64,000 nucleotides of DNA from Salinarchaeum laminariae (GCF_023204835.1 NZ_CP096270.1:806001-870000), one strand, 5' to 3'; shown: positions 16,957 through 27,861, numbered from the stretch's first letter. Notes: generated by a model not told the origin, from the sequence alone. Numbers and translations are program-made.

Positions 16957-17029
16957 TTGGCGTATAGATCGTTTCGACGGTCTCAGTTGAAGCACACACC
17001 TCAAGACGCTCCGTCTCCTGCACCCGTCA

Positions 17030-19144
17030 ATGAGCGACAGCGGTCCACTCTCCGCCGACCGCCCGGACGCCGAAGCCCCGTTCCGCGTCGACGCGCCGTT
17101 CGAGCCGGCGGGCGACCAGCCCGACGCGATTGCCCAGCTCGTCGACGGCTACGAGAACAAGGGGTACGACGACCAGACCCTCCTGGGCGTCACCGGCTCT
17201 GGGAAGACCAACACCGTCTCGTGGGCGATCGAGGAGCTCCAACAGCCCACGCTCGTCATCGCGCACAACAAGACCCTCGCCGCGCAGCTCTACGAGGAGT
17301 TCCGGGAGCTGTTTCCGGACAACGCCGTCGAGTATTTCGTCTCCTACTACGACTACTACCAGCCCGAGGCATACGTCGAACAGACGGACACCTACATCGA
17401 CAAGGACGCCTCCGTCAACGACGAGATCGACAAACTGCGCCACTCCGCGACCCGCTCCCTCCTCACGCGGGACGACGTCATCGTCGTCGCCTCGGTCTCG
17501 GCGATCTACGGACTCGGTGATCCGGCGAACTACCGGGACATGTCCCTCCAGGTCGAGGAGGGCCAGCAGATCGACCGGGAGGATCTGCTCGCCCGGCTGG
17601 TCGACCTGAACTACGACCGCAACGACGTGGACTTCACCCAGGGCACGTTCCGGGTGCGCGGCGACACGGTCGAGATCTTCCCGATGTACGACCGGTACGC
17701 GATGCGCGTCGAGCTCTGGGGCGACGAAATCGACCGGATCGTCCGCGTCGATCCCCTCGACGGCGAGGTCGTCGGCGAGGAATCCGTCGCGCTGTTGCAC
17801 CCAGCGGAACACTACTCGATCCCGAAGAGCCAACTGGAGAAGGCGATCGCGGAGATCGAATCCGACCTCCAGGATCGCATCTCGTTCTTCGAGCGCCAGG
17901 GCAACCACGTCGCCGCCCAGCGCATCGAGGAGCGCACGACCTTCGACCTCGAGATGATGCGCGAGGCGGGCTACTGCTCGGGGATCGAGAACTACTCGGT
18001 CTACCTCTCCGATCGCGAATCGGGCGACGCGCCGAACTGCCTGCTGGATTACTTCCCCGACGACTTCCTCACCGTCATCGACGAGTCCCACCGCACCATC
18101 CCCCAGATCAAGGGTCAGTACGAGGGCGACAAGTCACGGAAGGACTCCCTCGTCGAGAACGGCTTCAGGCTCCCCACGAGCTACGACAACCGGCCGCTGA
18201 CCTTCGAGGAGTTCGAAGAGAAGACCGGCCGCACGCTGTACGTCTCCGCGACGCCAAGCGACTACGAGCGCGAACACAGCGGCCAGGTCGTCGAGCAGAT
18301 CGTCCGCCCGACCCACCTCGTCGACCCCGCCATCGACGTCTCCCCCGCGGAGGGGCAGGTCGACGACCTCATCGATCGCATCGACGAGCGGGTGAACGTC
18401 GAGGGCACCGCCGGCGGTGAGGACGGCGCCGAAGCAGCGGACGGCGCCGCCACCGGGGAGCGCGTCCTCGTCACCACGCTCACCAAACGCATGGCCGAGG
18501 ACCTCACGGAGTATCTCGAGGGAGCGGGGTACGACGTCGCCTACATGCACGACGAAACGGACACCCTGGAGCGCCACGAGCTGATCCGTTCCTTACGCCT
18601 GGGCGAGATCGATGTGCTGATCGGGATCAACCTCCTCCGGGAGGGGCTCGACATCCCCGAGGTGTCGCTGGTCGCGATCCTCGACGCCGATCAGGAGGGG
18701 TTCCTGCGCTCGGAGACCACGCTCGTCCAGACGATGGGCCGGGCCGCCCGGAACGTCAACGGCGAGGTCGTGCTCTACGCCGACGAGGTCACCGACTCGA
18801 TGGACCGCGCGATCGAAGAGACGACGCGGCGCCGCGAGATTCAACGGGAGTTCAACGAGGAACACGGATTCGAACCCACGACGATCGAGAAGCCGATCGG
18901 CGAGACGAACCTCCCCGGCGCGGAGACCGACACCAGCTCGGTCGCTGGCGTCGGACCAGACGATATGGAGGAGGCCGAACGCCACGTCGAGGAGCTCCAG
19001 CGACGGATGGCCGAGGCCGCGGACAACCTCGAGTTCGAGCTCGCGGCGGACATCCGGGATCGGATCCGGCAGATCCACGAGGAGTTCGATCTGGACGCGT
19101 CGGCGGGGGAGGGCGTGGCGCCCGAGCCCGACGCGGAGTTCTGA
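17030..19144 (+). CDS. uvrB: Excinuclease ABC subunit B
   Basis: A 704-residue damage-verification helicase of nucleotide excision repair, acting with UvrA and UvrC. Motifs: Walker [11 protein letters not shown], the beta-hairpin [29 protein letters not shown], the helicase motifs [14 protein letters not shown] and [12 protein letters not shown], and the C-terminal UVR domain that binds UvrC. A Gly/Ala/Asp-rich insertion (about 460-480) lies before [14 protein letters not shown]. Haloarchaea carry this bacterial-type system. It is a single gene with a start at ATG 17030, 73 bp after fic2, and convergent with the exchanger gene. Confidence 0.97.
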   Translation: MSDSGPLSADRPDAEAPFRVDAPFEPAGDQPDAIAQLVDGYENKGYDDQTLLGVTGSGKTNTVSWAIEELQQPTLVIAHNKTLAAQLYEEFRELFPDNAVEYFVSYYDYYQPEAYVEQTDTYIDKDASVNDEIDKLRHSATRSLLTRDDVIVVASVSAIYGLGDPANYRDMSLQVEEGQQIDREDLLARLVDLNYDRNDVDFTQGTFRVRGDTVEIFPMYDRYAMRVELWGDEIDRIVRVDPLDGEVVGEESVALLHPAEHYSIPKSQLEKAIAEIESDLQDRISFFERQGNHVAAQRIEERTTFDLEMMREAGYCSGIENYSVYLSDRESGDAPNCLLDYFPDDFLTVIDESHRTIPQIKGQYEGDKSRKDSLVENGFRLPTSYDNRPLTFEEFEEKTGRTLYVSATPSDYEREHSGQVVEQIVRPTHLVDPAIDVSPAEGQVDDLIDRIDERVNVEGTAGGEDGAEAADGAATGERVLVTTLTKRMAEDLTEYLEGAGYDVAYMHDETDTLERHELIRSLRLGEIDVLIGINLLREGLDIPEVSLVAILDADQEGFLRSETTLVQTMGRAARNVNGEVVLYADEVTDSMDRAIEETTRRREIQREFNEEHGFEPTTIEKPIGETNLPGAETDTSSVAGVGPDDMEEAERHVEELQRRMAEAADNLEFELAADIRDRIRQIHEEFDLDASAGEGVAPEPDAEF

Positions 19145-19195
19145 GTCGGTGGATCGATCGCGGAAACGGCGCCGAGTGCGCCCCCGACGCGCTCG

Positions 19196-20602
19196 CTACG
19201 CCGAGGCGTCCTCGGCGTCGTCACCGATCCCGTACGCGTCGGCGACGGTCCCGGAAGCTCGCGTGACGATCTCCCGAAGCGCCGCCCGTCGGCGGTAGAA
19301 GAGGATCGCCGACAGCAGCAAGTAGAACACGGTGTAGGCCTGGAGCAGCAGGATCGAGTAGTCCGTCGCGGTCGGCTCGGAGACCAGTTGGATGATCCCG
19401 AACTCGATCACGACCTGGGAGAGGAAGAGGCCAAAGAGTAGGAGTGACTCCTTGACCGAGATGCGGAAGTTCACGAGGATCGCGATGGCGAAGAGGCTCT
19501 GTGCGGCGGTGATCCAGATCTCCGCCGCCTGTTTGGAGTCGAAAGGAAGCACGCCGTACTCGCCCAGTGCGATGGAGTAGACGACCGCGAGCGTCCCGAT
19601 CAGGAGTGTCCACTGGTTGAGCTTCGAGGAGATCAAGGCGTTGAACGCGGCCGTCGAGCGGGCCTTGTTGACGAGATAGGCGACGACGATCAGCTCCGGA
19701 CTCTCACTGGCCAACGGGGCGATCCACTGGATCATGAAGAACTCGGGGATGCCGTACTGGAGCCCGATCTCCTCGAGGCCGTGCGCGAACGGCTCGACGG
19801 CGGTGAAGATCATGATGCCGGAGTAGACGAACAGGGAAATCGAGGCGGCCGAGCGCACAGGGAAGGATTTGCGCTGGAGATACCGCGGAACGCCGACCTG
19901 CTCCTCGTGTTCCTCGACGTCGCCCTTGATCACGACGGAGATGTAGACGAGATAGAGTCCCACGAGAACGAGCGTGTCGATCGCCCCGATACCGCCCATG
20001 AACGGAACGGTGAACGCGACCGCCGTCGCGGCGAGCAAGAAGAGGATTTCGAGGGAAAGCCCGCGGTCGATCTCGACGCCGCCGTCGCGGAACCGATCCG
20101 TCTCGAGAACGTTCGGGTCCGCACGGCCCTGCCAAGCTTTCCAGACGGTGAAAAGCGCGATACCGGACCAGCCGAGACCGATGAGAATCCGGTTGGCACC
20201 GGTCATGTTCGCGACCGCGAGGTTCGCGTCGTGACACGCCCGGGCGAGCTCGGTCGATCCCTGCTCCATCGCGGAACGTGAGACGCCGCTACAGGCTTCG
20301 GCGGTCGCCCCGCCGCTGCCCGCCTGCCAGGCGTAGAGCGCGTCGACGGCGTACTCCGGCGCGACGGCTAGCACCGCGAGAACCGCGATCGCGAACGCCC
20401 GCGGAACGTCCTTCTCGGCAGTTTCGGCACCCCAGGCGAGCAGGAAGGATGCGCCGAGAACGGCGAGCCCGCTGAGCCCGACCTGGAGTCCGACCGGCAG
20501 CGATCCGACGGCGCCCGCGAGGTAGACGACGACCCACGGCACGGTGAGCCCGAGCGCGGCGACGAGGGCCCAGAGCGGATGTCGCAGACGATCGAATAGC
20601 AC
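19196..20602 (-). CDS. Sodium/calcium exchanger family protein
   Basis: A 468-residue membrane protein of the cation/calcium antiporter superfamily. It has about ten helices and two alpha-repeat-like halves; the second is visible around IQWIAPLASESPELIVVAYLVNK, with the acidic SESPE motif expected to bind the ion. An extracellular-looking loop with two cysteines (about residues 85-130) is inserted after the third helix. The start is a GTG (VLFDRLRHPLWALV). It probably exports calcium in exchange for sodium; ion specificity cannot be read from the sequence. Confidence 0.85.
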   Translation of the reverse strand: MLFDRLRHPLWALVAALGLTVPWVVVYLAGAVGSLPVGLQVGLSGLAVLGASFLLAWGAETAEKDVPRAFAIAVLAVLAVAPEYAVDALYAWQAGSGGATAEACSGVSRSAMEQGSTELARACHDANLAVANMTGANRILIGLGWSGIALFTVWKAWQGRADPNVLETDRFRDGGVEIDRGLSLEILFLLAATAVAFTVPFMGGIGAIDTLVLVGLYLVYISVVIKGDVEEHEEQVGVPRYLQRKSFPVRSAASISLFVYSGIMIFTAVEPFAHGLEEIGLQYGIPEFFMIQWIAPLASESPELIVVAYLVNKARSTAAFNALISSKLNQWTLLIGTLAVVYSIALGEYGVLPFDSKQAAEIWITAAQSLFAIAILVNFRISVKESLLLFGLFLSQVVIEFGIIQLVSEPTATDYSILLLQAYTVFYLLLSAILFYRRRAALREIVTRASGTVADAYGIGDDAEDASA

Positions 20603-20642
20603 TACCAGGGTTCAGCAGTGGGAGGGTCCTGATTGTTTCGAA

Positions 20643-20693
20643 CCCACCTTTTTCTCGTCGGCCCACTTCGTGGGCCTCCTCGAAAAACGTGGG
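20643..20693. terminator. Two-level inverted repeat downstream of ileS
   Basis: Outer arms CCCACCTTTTT and AAAAACGTGGG (10 of 11 paired) enclose a perfect inner hairpin GGCCCAC-TTC-GTGGGCC. The structure begins 48 bp after the ileS stop on the minus strand and has T-runs on both strands, so it may end ileS transcription. It also lies 41 bp upstream of the exchanger gene. Confidence 0.5.
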
Positions 20694-20740
20694 CGAAAAA
20701 TACTGTGGCCCTCACTCCGTTCGGGGCCCCGAGAAATTGT

Positions 20741-23700
20741 CTACTCGGCTGTTTCTGTTGCGAGCGATACGATCGCGATCTCGATCTCGGTTCCCTCCAC
20801 GTCCCACGTCTGCCGGTGCCCGTCGTCGACCGACCCTACCGCGTCCGCACGGACTTCCTCCGCGATCAGGTCGTCGTGTTCGGCGACGAGTCCGGCAACG
20901 CGATCGTCCGCGATCGAATACTCCAGTCGGATGGGCTCCTCCATGTCCAGCTCCAGCTCCTTGCGCATCTCCTGAACGCGGCGGATTACCTCGCGAGCGT
21001 ACCCCTCGCTCTCGATGTCGTCGTCGAGCGTCGTGTCGACGTAGACGACGCCGAGCTCCTCGCCCTCGTCGACGATCGGCGTACCGGAGACGTCGTCGGG
21101 CGACTCGGTGACCGGCTCGACCATCGCGTCGGTGAGTTCGTCGGGATCGTCGAGGACGCCGTCCTCGGAGAGTGCAGCGGCGAAGGCCTCGACGGTCGGC
21201 TCGTCGACGCTGGACTCGTTGAGCGCGGTCATGACCTCGTGGGCGCGGTCGCCGAAGGCCGGGCCGAGCTCGCCCATGTCGGCGTCGGCGCTGTAGGTGA
21301 GTTCGCCCCAGTCCGCGTCGGGATCGAGGAGCTCGATCTCGCGGGAATTGAGTCGGTCGGCGAGCAGCTCGCGGTGACGGGAGACGGCGTCGCGGACCGT
21401 GGCGTCTCCGGGTGCCACGACGACTCGGCTGACCGGCCAGCGGAGCTTGCGTTCGGCCTGCTGGCGAGCGTTCGAGCCGGCCTCCTCGACCTCCCGGAGG
21501 ACGGCGAGGTCGGCCTCGAGCTGTTCGTCGACCCAGCGTTGCTCGGGCTCGGGGTAGTCGAGCATGTGGACCGTCGGGTGGCCGGCATCACTGGCCGATC
21601 CCCCATCCGCATCGCCTGCGCGACCGGCGGTGAGCTGCTCGTAGATCTCGTCGGTGAGGTAGGGCGCGAACGGCGCCAGAAGGGCGACCACGCGGTGGAG
21701 TGCGTAGGTGAGCGTCTCGTAGGCCGCGAGCTTCTCCGGGCTGTCGCCATCCTCCCACATTCGCTCGCGAACGACCTGGACGTAGAACCGTGAGAGGTCG
21801 TCGACGACGAAGGAGCGGACTGCCTCGAGCGCACGGTCCTGTCGGAACTCGTCCCAGTGGTCGTTCGCCTCGATTGCGACGCTCTGGAGCCGGGCGAGCA
21901 GCCAGCGGTCGACCGTGGTGAGCGCGCCGTCGTCGTCCAGCGACGCGAGGCGCTCCGGATCGGCGGTCGCGGGATCGAACCCGTCGAGCTCCATGTACGG
22001 TAGCGGGAACCGGAACACGTTCCAGAGGATGTTGAGGTCCCGCTGCATCGTCTCGGTCCCTTCCCAGGAGAAGCGCATGTCCTCGCCCTGCGGGTTCACC
22101 GATAGCAGGAAGGATCGCATCGGGTCGGCGCCGTGCTGATCGATGACCTCGCCCGGTTCGACGGTGATCCCCTTTGACTTGCTCATGCCGCGGCCGTCGG
22201 GCATGTTCGCGTAGCCGTGCATCAGCACCTCCTCGTAGGGAATCTCGCCGGTGGCGGCGGTTCCCATCCCGAGCTGGGACCAGAACCAGCCCCGCGTCTG
22301 GTCGTGGGCCTCCATGATGAGGTCGGCGGGCCAGAGCTCGTCGAACTCGTCGGTTCGGGAGGGGTAGCCGATCGTCCCCCAGCTCGCGACCGAGGAGTCG
22401 AGCCAGACGTCGAAGACGTCCGGGACTCGCTCGTAGGTCGTCCCGTCCTCCGTGATCGTCAGGTCGTCGACGGTGCCCTTGTGGAGGTCGACGGCGTCGG
22501 GGTCGATCTCCTGGTCGACGCGCTCGGCGAGCTCCTCACGATCGCAGATCACGATCGCGTCGTCCATCGACCCGCTCCAGTCGTCACCGCCGTCGGGGAG
22601 CCAGATCGGGATCGGGATGCCCCAGTAGCGCTGCCGTGAGACGTTCCAGTCCGGTGCCTCCTCGACGAAGTCCTGGAAGCGGTTGTCTCGCGCCCACTGA
22701 GGGTGCCACTCGCTGTCCTCGATGTTGGCGAGCAGCTCGTCTTTGATGTCGGTGATCGTGATGAACCACTGGTCGGTGACGATCTGGAGAATGCCGGTGT
22801 CACACCGCCAGCAGTGGCCGTAGCTGTGCGTGGTCGTGCCGTGTGCGAGCAGCAGTCCCTTCTCCTCGAGATCCGCGACGACGTCGGCGTCGGCGTCCTT
22901 CACGAACTCGCCGGCGTACTCCCCGGCCACAGAGTCGTAGACGCCGTCGCCGCCCACCGGACAGAAGACGTCGAGGCCGAGCTCCTGGCCGCGCTCGAAG
23001 TCCTCCTCGCCGTGACCCGGCGCTGAGTGGACCAGTCCGGTCCGGTCGACCTCGACGTAGTCCGCAGCGTAGACCTGCAGCGCGCCCTCCCCGTCGGCAT
23101 GATCCGGGACCTCCTCGGCCAGTGGATGGTCGTACTCCCATCCGAGCAGCGCCTCGCCCGGCATCGTCTCGGCGATCTCGTAGTCTGTGTAGCGACCCTC
23201 GGTCAGGACGTCCTCGACGCAGTCGGCGGCGACGTAGAGGCGTTCGGTGTCCCCGTCCTTCTCGGCGTCGACGGCCGCGTACTCGACCTCGGGATCGACC
23301 GCGACGAAGGTGTTCGCAGGAATCGTCCACGGCGTCGTCGTCCAGATGACGAGTTTGCCGTCCCGATCGCGGAGGTCGAACTTCACGTAGATCGAGGGGT
23401 CCTCGACCTGCTCGTACTCGACCTCGTTGTTGGCGATCGCGGTCTCACACCGGGGGCACTGCGAGATCGATCGCTTGCCCTGCTCGACGAGCCCGCGCTC
23501 GTGAGCCTGATCGAATCCCCACCACGCGGCCTCCATGTACTCCGGATCGACCGTCTTGTAGGGGTTCTCCCAGTCCATCCAGACGCCGAAGGACTGGAAG
23601 TCCGACTGGAGGCCCTCGAGTTGTTCCTCGGCGAACTCCTTGCACTCCTCGATGAACGCCTCCTCGCCGAAGTTCTCGATGTCCTTCTTGTTCTCGAAGC

Positions 23701-24007
23701 CGAGCTGTTCCTCGACCTTCGTCTCGATCGGCAGCCCGTGCATGTCGTAGCCCGGGCGATCCGTGACGTCGTAGCCGCACATCCGGTGGTAGCGGATGTA
23801 CGCGTCCTTCAGCGTCTTGTTCCAGGTCGTGCCCATGTGGGCCGCCCCGGAGGTGTAGGGCGGGCCGTCGACGAAGAAGAAGTCCTCGCCGTCGGCACGG
23901 TGTTCGACGGTCTTCTCGTAGGCGTTGCGCTCCTCCCAGCGATCCTCGACGTGGTCCTCGACCGCGTGGGGATCGTACTGGTCCGAAACGTCCTCGGAAT
24001 CGCTCAT
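20741..24007 (-). CDS. ileS: Isoleucyl-tRNA synthetase
   Basis: A 1088-residue class I aminoacyl-tRNA synthetase that charges tRNA-Ile. The HIGH-type motif is HMGT (57-60) in SGAAHMGTTWNKTLKD; the KMSKS-type motif is GMSKSKGITVEPGEVI. The editing domain (CP1) is visible around WTTTPWTIPANT and HSAPGHGEEDF. C-terminal anticodon-binding and eukaryote-like domains follow. The start ATG at 24007 (MSDSEDVSDQYDPHAVED) was chosen because the upstream frame is Ser/Arg/Pro-rich and non-coding. GGGGATAAAGG about 24-34 bp upstream may hold the TATA box. No T-box-type leader is visible. Confidence 0.97.
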   Translation of the reverse strand: MSDSEDVSDQYDPHAVEDHVEDRWEERNAYEKTVEHRADGEDFFFVDGPPYTSGAAHMGTTWNKTLKDAYIRYHRMCGYDVTDRPGYDMHGLPIETKVEEQLGFENKKDIENFGEEAFIEECKEFAEEQLEGLQSDFQSFGVWMDWENPYKTVDPEYMEAAWWGFDQAHERGLVEQGKRSISQCPRCETAIANNEVEYEQVEDPSIYVKFDLRDRDGKLVIWTTTPWTIPANTFVAVDPEVEYAAVDAEKDGDTERLYVAADCVEDVLTEGRYTDYEIAETMPGEALLGWEYDHPLAEEVPDHADGEGALQVYAADYVEVDRTGLVHSAPGHGEEDFERGQELGLDVFCPVGGDGVYDSVAGEYAGEFVKDADADVVADLEEKGLLLAHGTTTHSYGHCWRCDTGILQIVTDQWFITITDIKDELLANIEDSEWHPQWARDNRFQDFVEEAPDWNVSRQRYWGIPIPIWLPDGGDDWSGSMDDAIVICDREELAERVDQEIDPDAVDLHKGTVDDLTITEDGTTYERVPDVFDVWLDSSVASWGTIGYPSRTDEFDELWPADLIMEAHDQTRGWFWSQLGMGTAATGEIPYEEVLMHGYANMPDGRGMSKSKGITVEPGEVIDQHGADPMRSFLLSVNPQGEDMRFSWEGTETMQRDLNILWNVFRFPLPYMELDGFDPATADPERLASLDDDGALTTVDRWLLARLQSVAIEANDHWDEFRQDRALEAVRSFVVDDLSRFYVQVVRERMWEDGDSPEKLAAYETLTYALHRVVALLAPFAPYLTDEIYEQLTAGRAGDADGGSASDAGHPTVHMLDYPEPEQRWVDEQLEADLAVLREVEEAGSNARQQAERKLRWPVSRVVVAPGDATVRDAVSRHRELLADRLNSREIELLDPDADWGELTYSADADMGELGPAFGDRAHEVMTALNESSVDEPTVEAFAAALSEDGVLDDPDELTDAMVEPVTESPDDVSGTPIVDEGEELGVVYVDTTLDDDIESEGYAREVIRRVQEMRKELELDMEEPIRLEYSIADDRVAGLVAEHDDLIAEEVRADAVGSVDDGHRQTWDVEGTEIEIAIVSLATETAE

Positions 24008-24285
24008 AGGGTAACGGTGCAACTCCGGGGATAAAGGAGAATCGGAGTGGTGGTGGAGTGTGGCACGGAGCGCTGGTGGTGTCGGCTGGCCGTGAAGAGA
24101 CCGAATGGCCCGATGCCAGGTGCCACCGTCGTTCACCCGGCCAGCCCGGCTGGCCTCTCGGACGAAAGAGGCACGAGGGGACCGACTCTGTGCACTGACG
24201 TCCGTCGGAGGCGTCGGCAGGTACGTCGTGATATATAGGATTCTTACCAAGCGTTAACATCGAATGGCAATGTGATTCAGACTAC

Positions 24286-24753
24286 ATGCCCTCTACCTCC
24301 CGACGTGCGCTGCTTGCAAGTCTCTGTGTCGGACTCCCCGCGGTGGCTGGTTGCATCGACCTGGATTCGTCCGCCGTCTCCGCGAGCGAGGATCCCGATC
24401 CACACTGGGTCACCGTCTACCTGCAGGATCGAGAGCAACAGCGTGACGTGTCGGTTACGATCACGGACGGAGAGGGAGCGACGGTCTTCGAGCGAGCGTA
24501 TCACCTCTCCGATCGCAACGAAGCCGACGAGAACGCGACGTTTCCGGCATCGACGGATCCCGAATCTATCGTCGTGACGGTCGATGGAACGCAGTTCGAA
24601 CGCGACTGGCCGGGATTTGAGCAGCCCGAGCTTCCCTGCGGCGAGGCGAACGAGGTTGGGATCGAACTGTGGATCGAGACTGCCCAGGACGGAAGGCCGG
24701 AGATTCGGCTGTTTGCGGACTGTCAATCCGTGCGTGCAGAGCAGACGAAGTAG
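24286..24753 (+). CDS. Small twin-arginine lipoprotein, function unknown
   Basis: A 155-residue secreted protein. The N terminus MPSTSRRALLASLCVGLPAVAGC has an RR pair, a hydrophobic core and a lipobox with Cys23. The mature part reads DPHWVTVYLQDREQQRDVSVTITDGEGATVFERAYHLSD, a likely beta-sandwich, with two further cysteines (LPCGE, LFADC) that could form a disulfide. Function unknown. A GATATATAGG about 50 bp upstream is a candidate TATA box, divergent from ileS. Confidence 0.75.
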   Translation: MPSTSRRALLASLCVGLPAVAGCIDLDSSAVSASEDPDPHWVTVYLQDREQQRDVSVTITDGEGATVFERAYHLSDRNEADENATFPASTDPESIVVTVDGTQFERDWPGFEQPELPCGEANEVGIELWIETAQDGRPEIRLFADCQSVRAEQTK

Positions 24754-24918
24754 GCCCTGGGCGAATGCGAGTCGCCGTCGGGTTCGCGAGCGTAGCGATC
24801 GAAACCCACGCCTGTGCGTGGTCCGACGACGGCCGAGCTTGGACTTGCTGGCCGTTCGCGCGTTAGATCACACCAGTAGCGACGGGCCACAGGACGACCG
24901 ACGAACGACCACACTCGC

Positions 24919-26097
24919 TCACGCCGTCGAGACGATTTTGATGACGTCGCCCTCTTCGAGTTCGTGGTCGTCGCCGATATCCCGGCCGCTCCGGGCATCG
25001 ACGGCGTGGAGGTAGCCCTCACCGATGTCCGAGTGCACCGCAAACGCCAGATCCCGGGGCGTCGCGCCGCGTCGGAGCAGATGAGCGTCGGGCAGCACGG
25101 TGCCGGTCGCGTCGGTCCACTTGCTCTGGTCTTCGACGGGGTAGGCGGTGATCCGGTCGAGCATCTCGTAGATCGACTCGTTCAGCGCGGTCTGCACGCC
25201 GGTCCCCTCGTGCTCGCGAACGGTGTCCTGCAGCCCTTCGAGGGCGCCGCGCTGGTCGTCGCTGACCTCGCCGACGATCGAGAACTCCTCGTCCCCGGGA
25301 TCGTAGTCGACGAGATCTGCCTCGGCGGCACGGCGGAGCGCGAGTTCGCCCTCGGCGGTCGTCGGGACGACGGGCTGGTCCAGCGCGAGCAAGCGCTCCA
25401 GATTCTCCTCGGGAGCGATGTCGGCCTTGTTCGCGGCGACGAGGATCGGCTTGGTCTCCCGGCGGAGCACCTCGGCGAGCTCGTGGCGATCGTCGTCCTC
25501 CCACGCGATCGGGTCCTCGGGGTAGTCGATCGCGCGCAGGCAGGCGGCGACGTCGGCCTCTGTCGCGCCGAACCCGGTCAGCACGTCAGCGAGCGCCTCG
25601 TCGACGTCGAACTCCGGCGACCGCGAGCGGCGCTCGATCGTCTCCCAGTTGCGGCCCAGAATGTCCGCCAGCCACTCGACGAGTTCGGACTCGACGAAAT
25701 CGACCTCCTCGATGGGGTCGTAGCTCCCGACCTCGACGGGCTCGCCCTCGGCGTTTGTCGCGCCCGCCGCGTCGACCACCGCAATGACAGCGTCGGCATT
25801 GGTCAGCTCGTCGAGGAACTGGTTGCCGAGCCCGCGGCCTTCGTGGGCGCCGGGGACGAGCCCGGCGACGTCGAGCAGCTCGACCGGGACGTAGCGCTTG
25901 CCGTCGCGGCAGTGCTCGTGGCCACAGCGCTCCTCGCGGTCGAGGCATGGGCAGGCCGTCCGGACGTACGCGACGCCGTGGTTGGGGTCGATCGTCGTGA
26001 ACGGGTAGTTGGCGGACTCGACGGAGTCGCGGGTTGCAGCCTCGAAAAACGTGGATTTGCCGGCGTTGGGCTTGCCCGCGAGCGCGACGGTCAGCAT
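24919..26097 (-). CDS. ychF: YchF/Ola1-type translation-associated ATPase
   Basis: A 392-residue P-loop NTPase of the Obg family. G1 is [14 protein letters not shown] (6-19), G3 [18 protein letters not shown]4-like motif [11 protein letters not shown], and a C-terminal TGS domain ([19 protein letters not shown], ending [12 protein letters not shown]). A cysteine/histidine cluster [15 protein letters not shown] follows VRTA (about 50-65), as in archaeal members, and may bind metal. Family members associate with ribosomes. The ATG at 26097 ([15 protein letters not shown]) matches the family start. Confidence 0.94.
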   Translation of the reverse strand: MLTVALAGKPNAGKSTFFEAATRDSVESANYPFTTIDPNHGVAYVRTACPCLDREERCGHEHCRDGKRYVPVELLDVAGLVPGAHEGRGLGNQFLDELTNADAVIAVVDAAGATNAEGEPVEVGSYDPIEEVDFVESELVEWLADILGRNWETIERRSRSPEFDVDEALADVLTGFGATEADVAACLRAIDYPEDPIAWEDDDRHELAEVLRRETKPILVAANKADIAPEENLERLLALDQPVVPTTAEGELALRRAAEADLVDYDPGDEEFSIVGEVSDDQRGALEGLQDTVREHEGTGVQTALNESIYEMLDRITAYPVEDQSKWTDATGTVLPDAHLLRRGATPRDLAFAVHSDIGEGYLHAVDARSGRDIGDDHELEEGDVIKIVSTA

Positions 26098-26187
26098 GGT
26101 CGATATCTCCGCCCGCACCGGGGAACTGCCTTTCGTTTCCGCGAGTCGGGAAGAGTGCTGGACGTGCCGTTCCGGCCAGCCGCCGAT

Positions 26188-27861
26188 TCAGCGAGACGAT
26201 CGCGCTGCCAGCGCCCCGCCCGTCAGCAGGGCGACCAGACCGACGGCGACGCCGAAGCCGGGGAGGCTGTCGTCGGATCCGTCGTCGGACCCGTTCGAAC
26301 CGTTCCCATCCGCTCCGCCGTCGGAGCCGGTGGCGTCGATCGCCAGCTCCGGTGCGACCGTCGTCAGCGCGTCCGTCGAGGGACCCGAGACGATCGTGAC
26401 CCGATCACCCTCGGTGACGACGGCGACGGAGCCCTCGTACTCGCTACTCGACTCGAACGCGTAGACGTTCGCGTCGTCGGCAGTCTCGCTCGCCTCCCGG
26501 ACGTCGAGCAGGTCGACGTAGGCGTCGGCGAACTCCTCGGCCTCGCCGTCGTCAGCCCACGCAGTCGTCCAGACGGTCGTTGTCGCCTCGCCGGAAGCAT
26601 AGACCGCCATCGTGTCGCCGCGCCAGCCCATCGCGGGCGCCTGCTGGTAGCTGACGGGGCCGACCTCGGCGACCGTGCCATCCGGGTTGTAGTTGTAGAT
26701 CGCTGTCGGCTCGACGACGTTCACCTCGCCGCCACTCTCCAGGGACGGCGCCATGAACATGCTCGCTATCCAGGCGGGACCGACCTCGTCGGTGTTCGAG
26801 CTGTTTGGGATCTCGAGTTGCTCCCAGTCGCCCTCCGGCTCGACGCCGATCTCCGGATCGACGAACTCGATGCCCTCGGCCGCTTTCGGATCGATGATCG
26901 TGACGGAGGTCTCGGGGATGTCGTCGTACAGCGCGTTCACCGCGTCCCAGCCGCCGGTCTCCTGGTAGAGCTGCTGGACGAACGGCGGCCCCTCGTAGTA
27001 GGGGAAGCCGCGCTCGAAGGTGACGCCCCAGCTCGGCGGATCGCTGGCGTCACCGCCACCGCCCGCTTCCTCCTCGGGCTCGATACACGACTGGGCCCAG
27101 CGACCGGCGTCACAGCGCTGGACGAACCGGTGCTCGAGCCAGTTCATGTCGCCCTCGATCACCCCGAGCCAGGCGTTCTGCTCGTCGCTCGTCATCGGCC
27201 CGGACTGGGAGAGATTGAACTGCTGGTCCTGTAGCGCGTGGCCGAGCTCCTGGAACAGCGTCGATTCCCGGATCGGCGTGGTGCTGCCCTCCGGCCGCAC
27301 CAGCACGATCCGATCCTCCTCGATGAAATACTGGCCGAGCGTGCCGTTGGCCTGGGTCTGCTCGATCACGCCGACACCGCTCTCCTCGTCGGGGACGACG
27401 AGCATCGTCTCGAACTGCGCGTTGGTCGAGCGCGAGGCGGCCTCGGAGACGTTCGCGAACTGGTCGCCCGTCCGTTCGGCGAACTCCTCGTTGTTCAGGA
27501 CCTCGATCGGCGGGAGACCCTCCTCGAACGGAAGACACCGAAGCGCCTCGACGCGAGCAGCGGTCCGGGCCGCCACCTGCTTGAGCTCCTCGTCGGTGAG
27601 TCCGTCGCTCGTGGTCACGTCGAGTGGCTCGTCGTACCAGACGCCGTCGACGAAGCCGATCGTTCCGGTCGTTCCACCGGAAGCATCGGCGTAATTCTCG
27701 GGCATCTCCGCGGCGCAGGGCTCGACGAGGGGCTCCACCTCGTCCTGACTCGATGCACCAGCGCTCGGTGCGGCGATCGCGCCGCCGGCAAGGAGCGCCA
27801 CCGCACCGATCGCTAGCAACAGCAGCGTCCACCGCCTCACTCGAACCGTTCCCGTGGCCAT
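26188..27861 (-). CDS. Hvo_1808-type surface protein with PGF-CTERM tail and degenerate zinc-peptidase motif
   Basis: A 557-residue exported protein. It has an N-terminal signal peptide (hydrophobic 11-31) and a C-terminal PGF-CTERM region (LPGFGVAVGLVALLTGGALAAR after a Gly/Asp/Ser/Asn linker), the sorting signal handled by archaeosortase A, which anchors it to membrane lipid. The middle contains TLFQELGHALQDQQFNL (202-218) and, about 30 residues on, EGDMNWLEHRF. These align with the HExxH and EGD motifs of bacterial zinc peptidases, but the first His is Gln204, so one metal ligand is lost. Family name from memory (Hvo_1808). Probably a structural or binding surface protein rather than a protease. 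Confidence 0.85.
   Translation of the reverse strand: MATGTVRVRRWTLLLLAIGAVALLAGGAIAAPSAGASSQDEVEPLVEPCAAEMPENYADASGGTTGTIGFVDGVWYDEPLDVTTSDGLTDEELKQVAARTAARVEALRCLPFEEGLPPIEVLNNEEFAERTGDQFANVSEAASRSTNAQFETMLVVPDEESGVGVIEQTQANGTLGQYFIEEDRIVLVRPEGSTTPIRESTLFQELGHALQDQQFNLSQSGPMTSDEQNAWLGVIEGDMNWLEHRFVQRCDAGRWAQSCIEPEEEAGGGGDASDPPSWGVTFERGFPYYEGPPFVQQLYQETGGWDAVNALYDDIPETSVTIIDPKAAEGIEFVDPEIGVEPEGDWEQLEIPNSSNTDEVGPAWIASMFMAPSLESGGEVNVVEPTAIYNYNPDGTVAEVGPVSYQQAPAMGWRGDTMAVYASGEATTTVWTTAWADDGEAEEFADAYVDLLDVREASETADDANVYAFESSSEYEGSVAVVTEGDRVTIVSGPSTDALTTVAPELAIDATGSDGGADGNGSNGSDDGSDDSLPGFGVAVGLVALLTGGALAARSSR

Noticed and set aside
24764..24866. 34-residue frame after the lipoprotein gene
   Set aside because: Too short, Trp/Cys-rich, and lies in a region with short repeats that look like a gene end.
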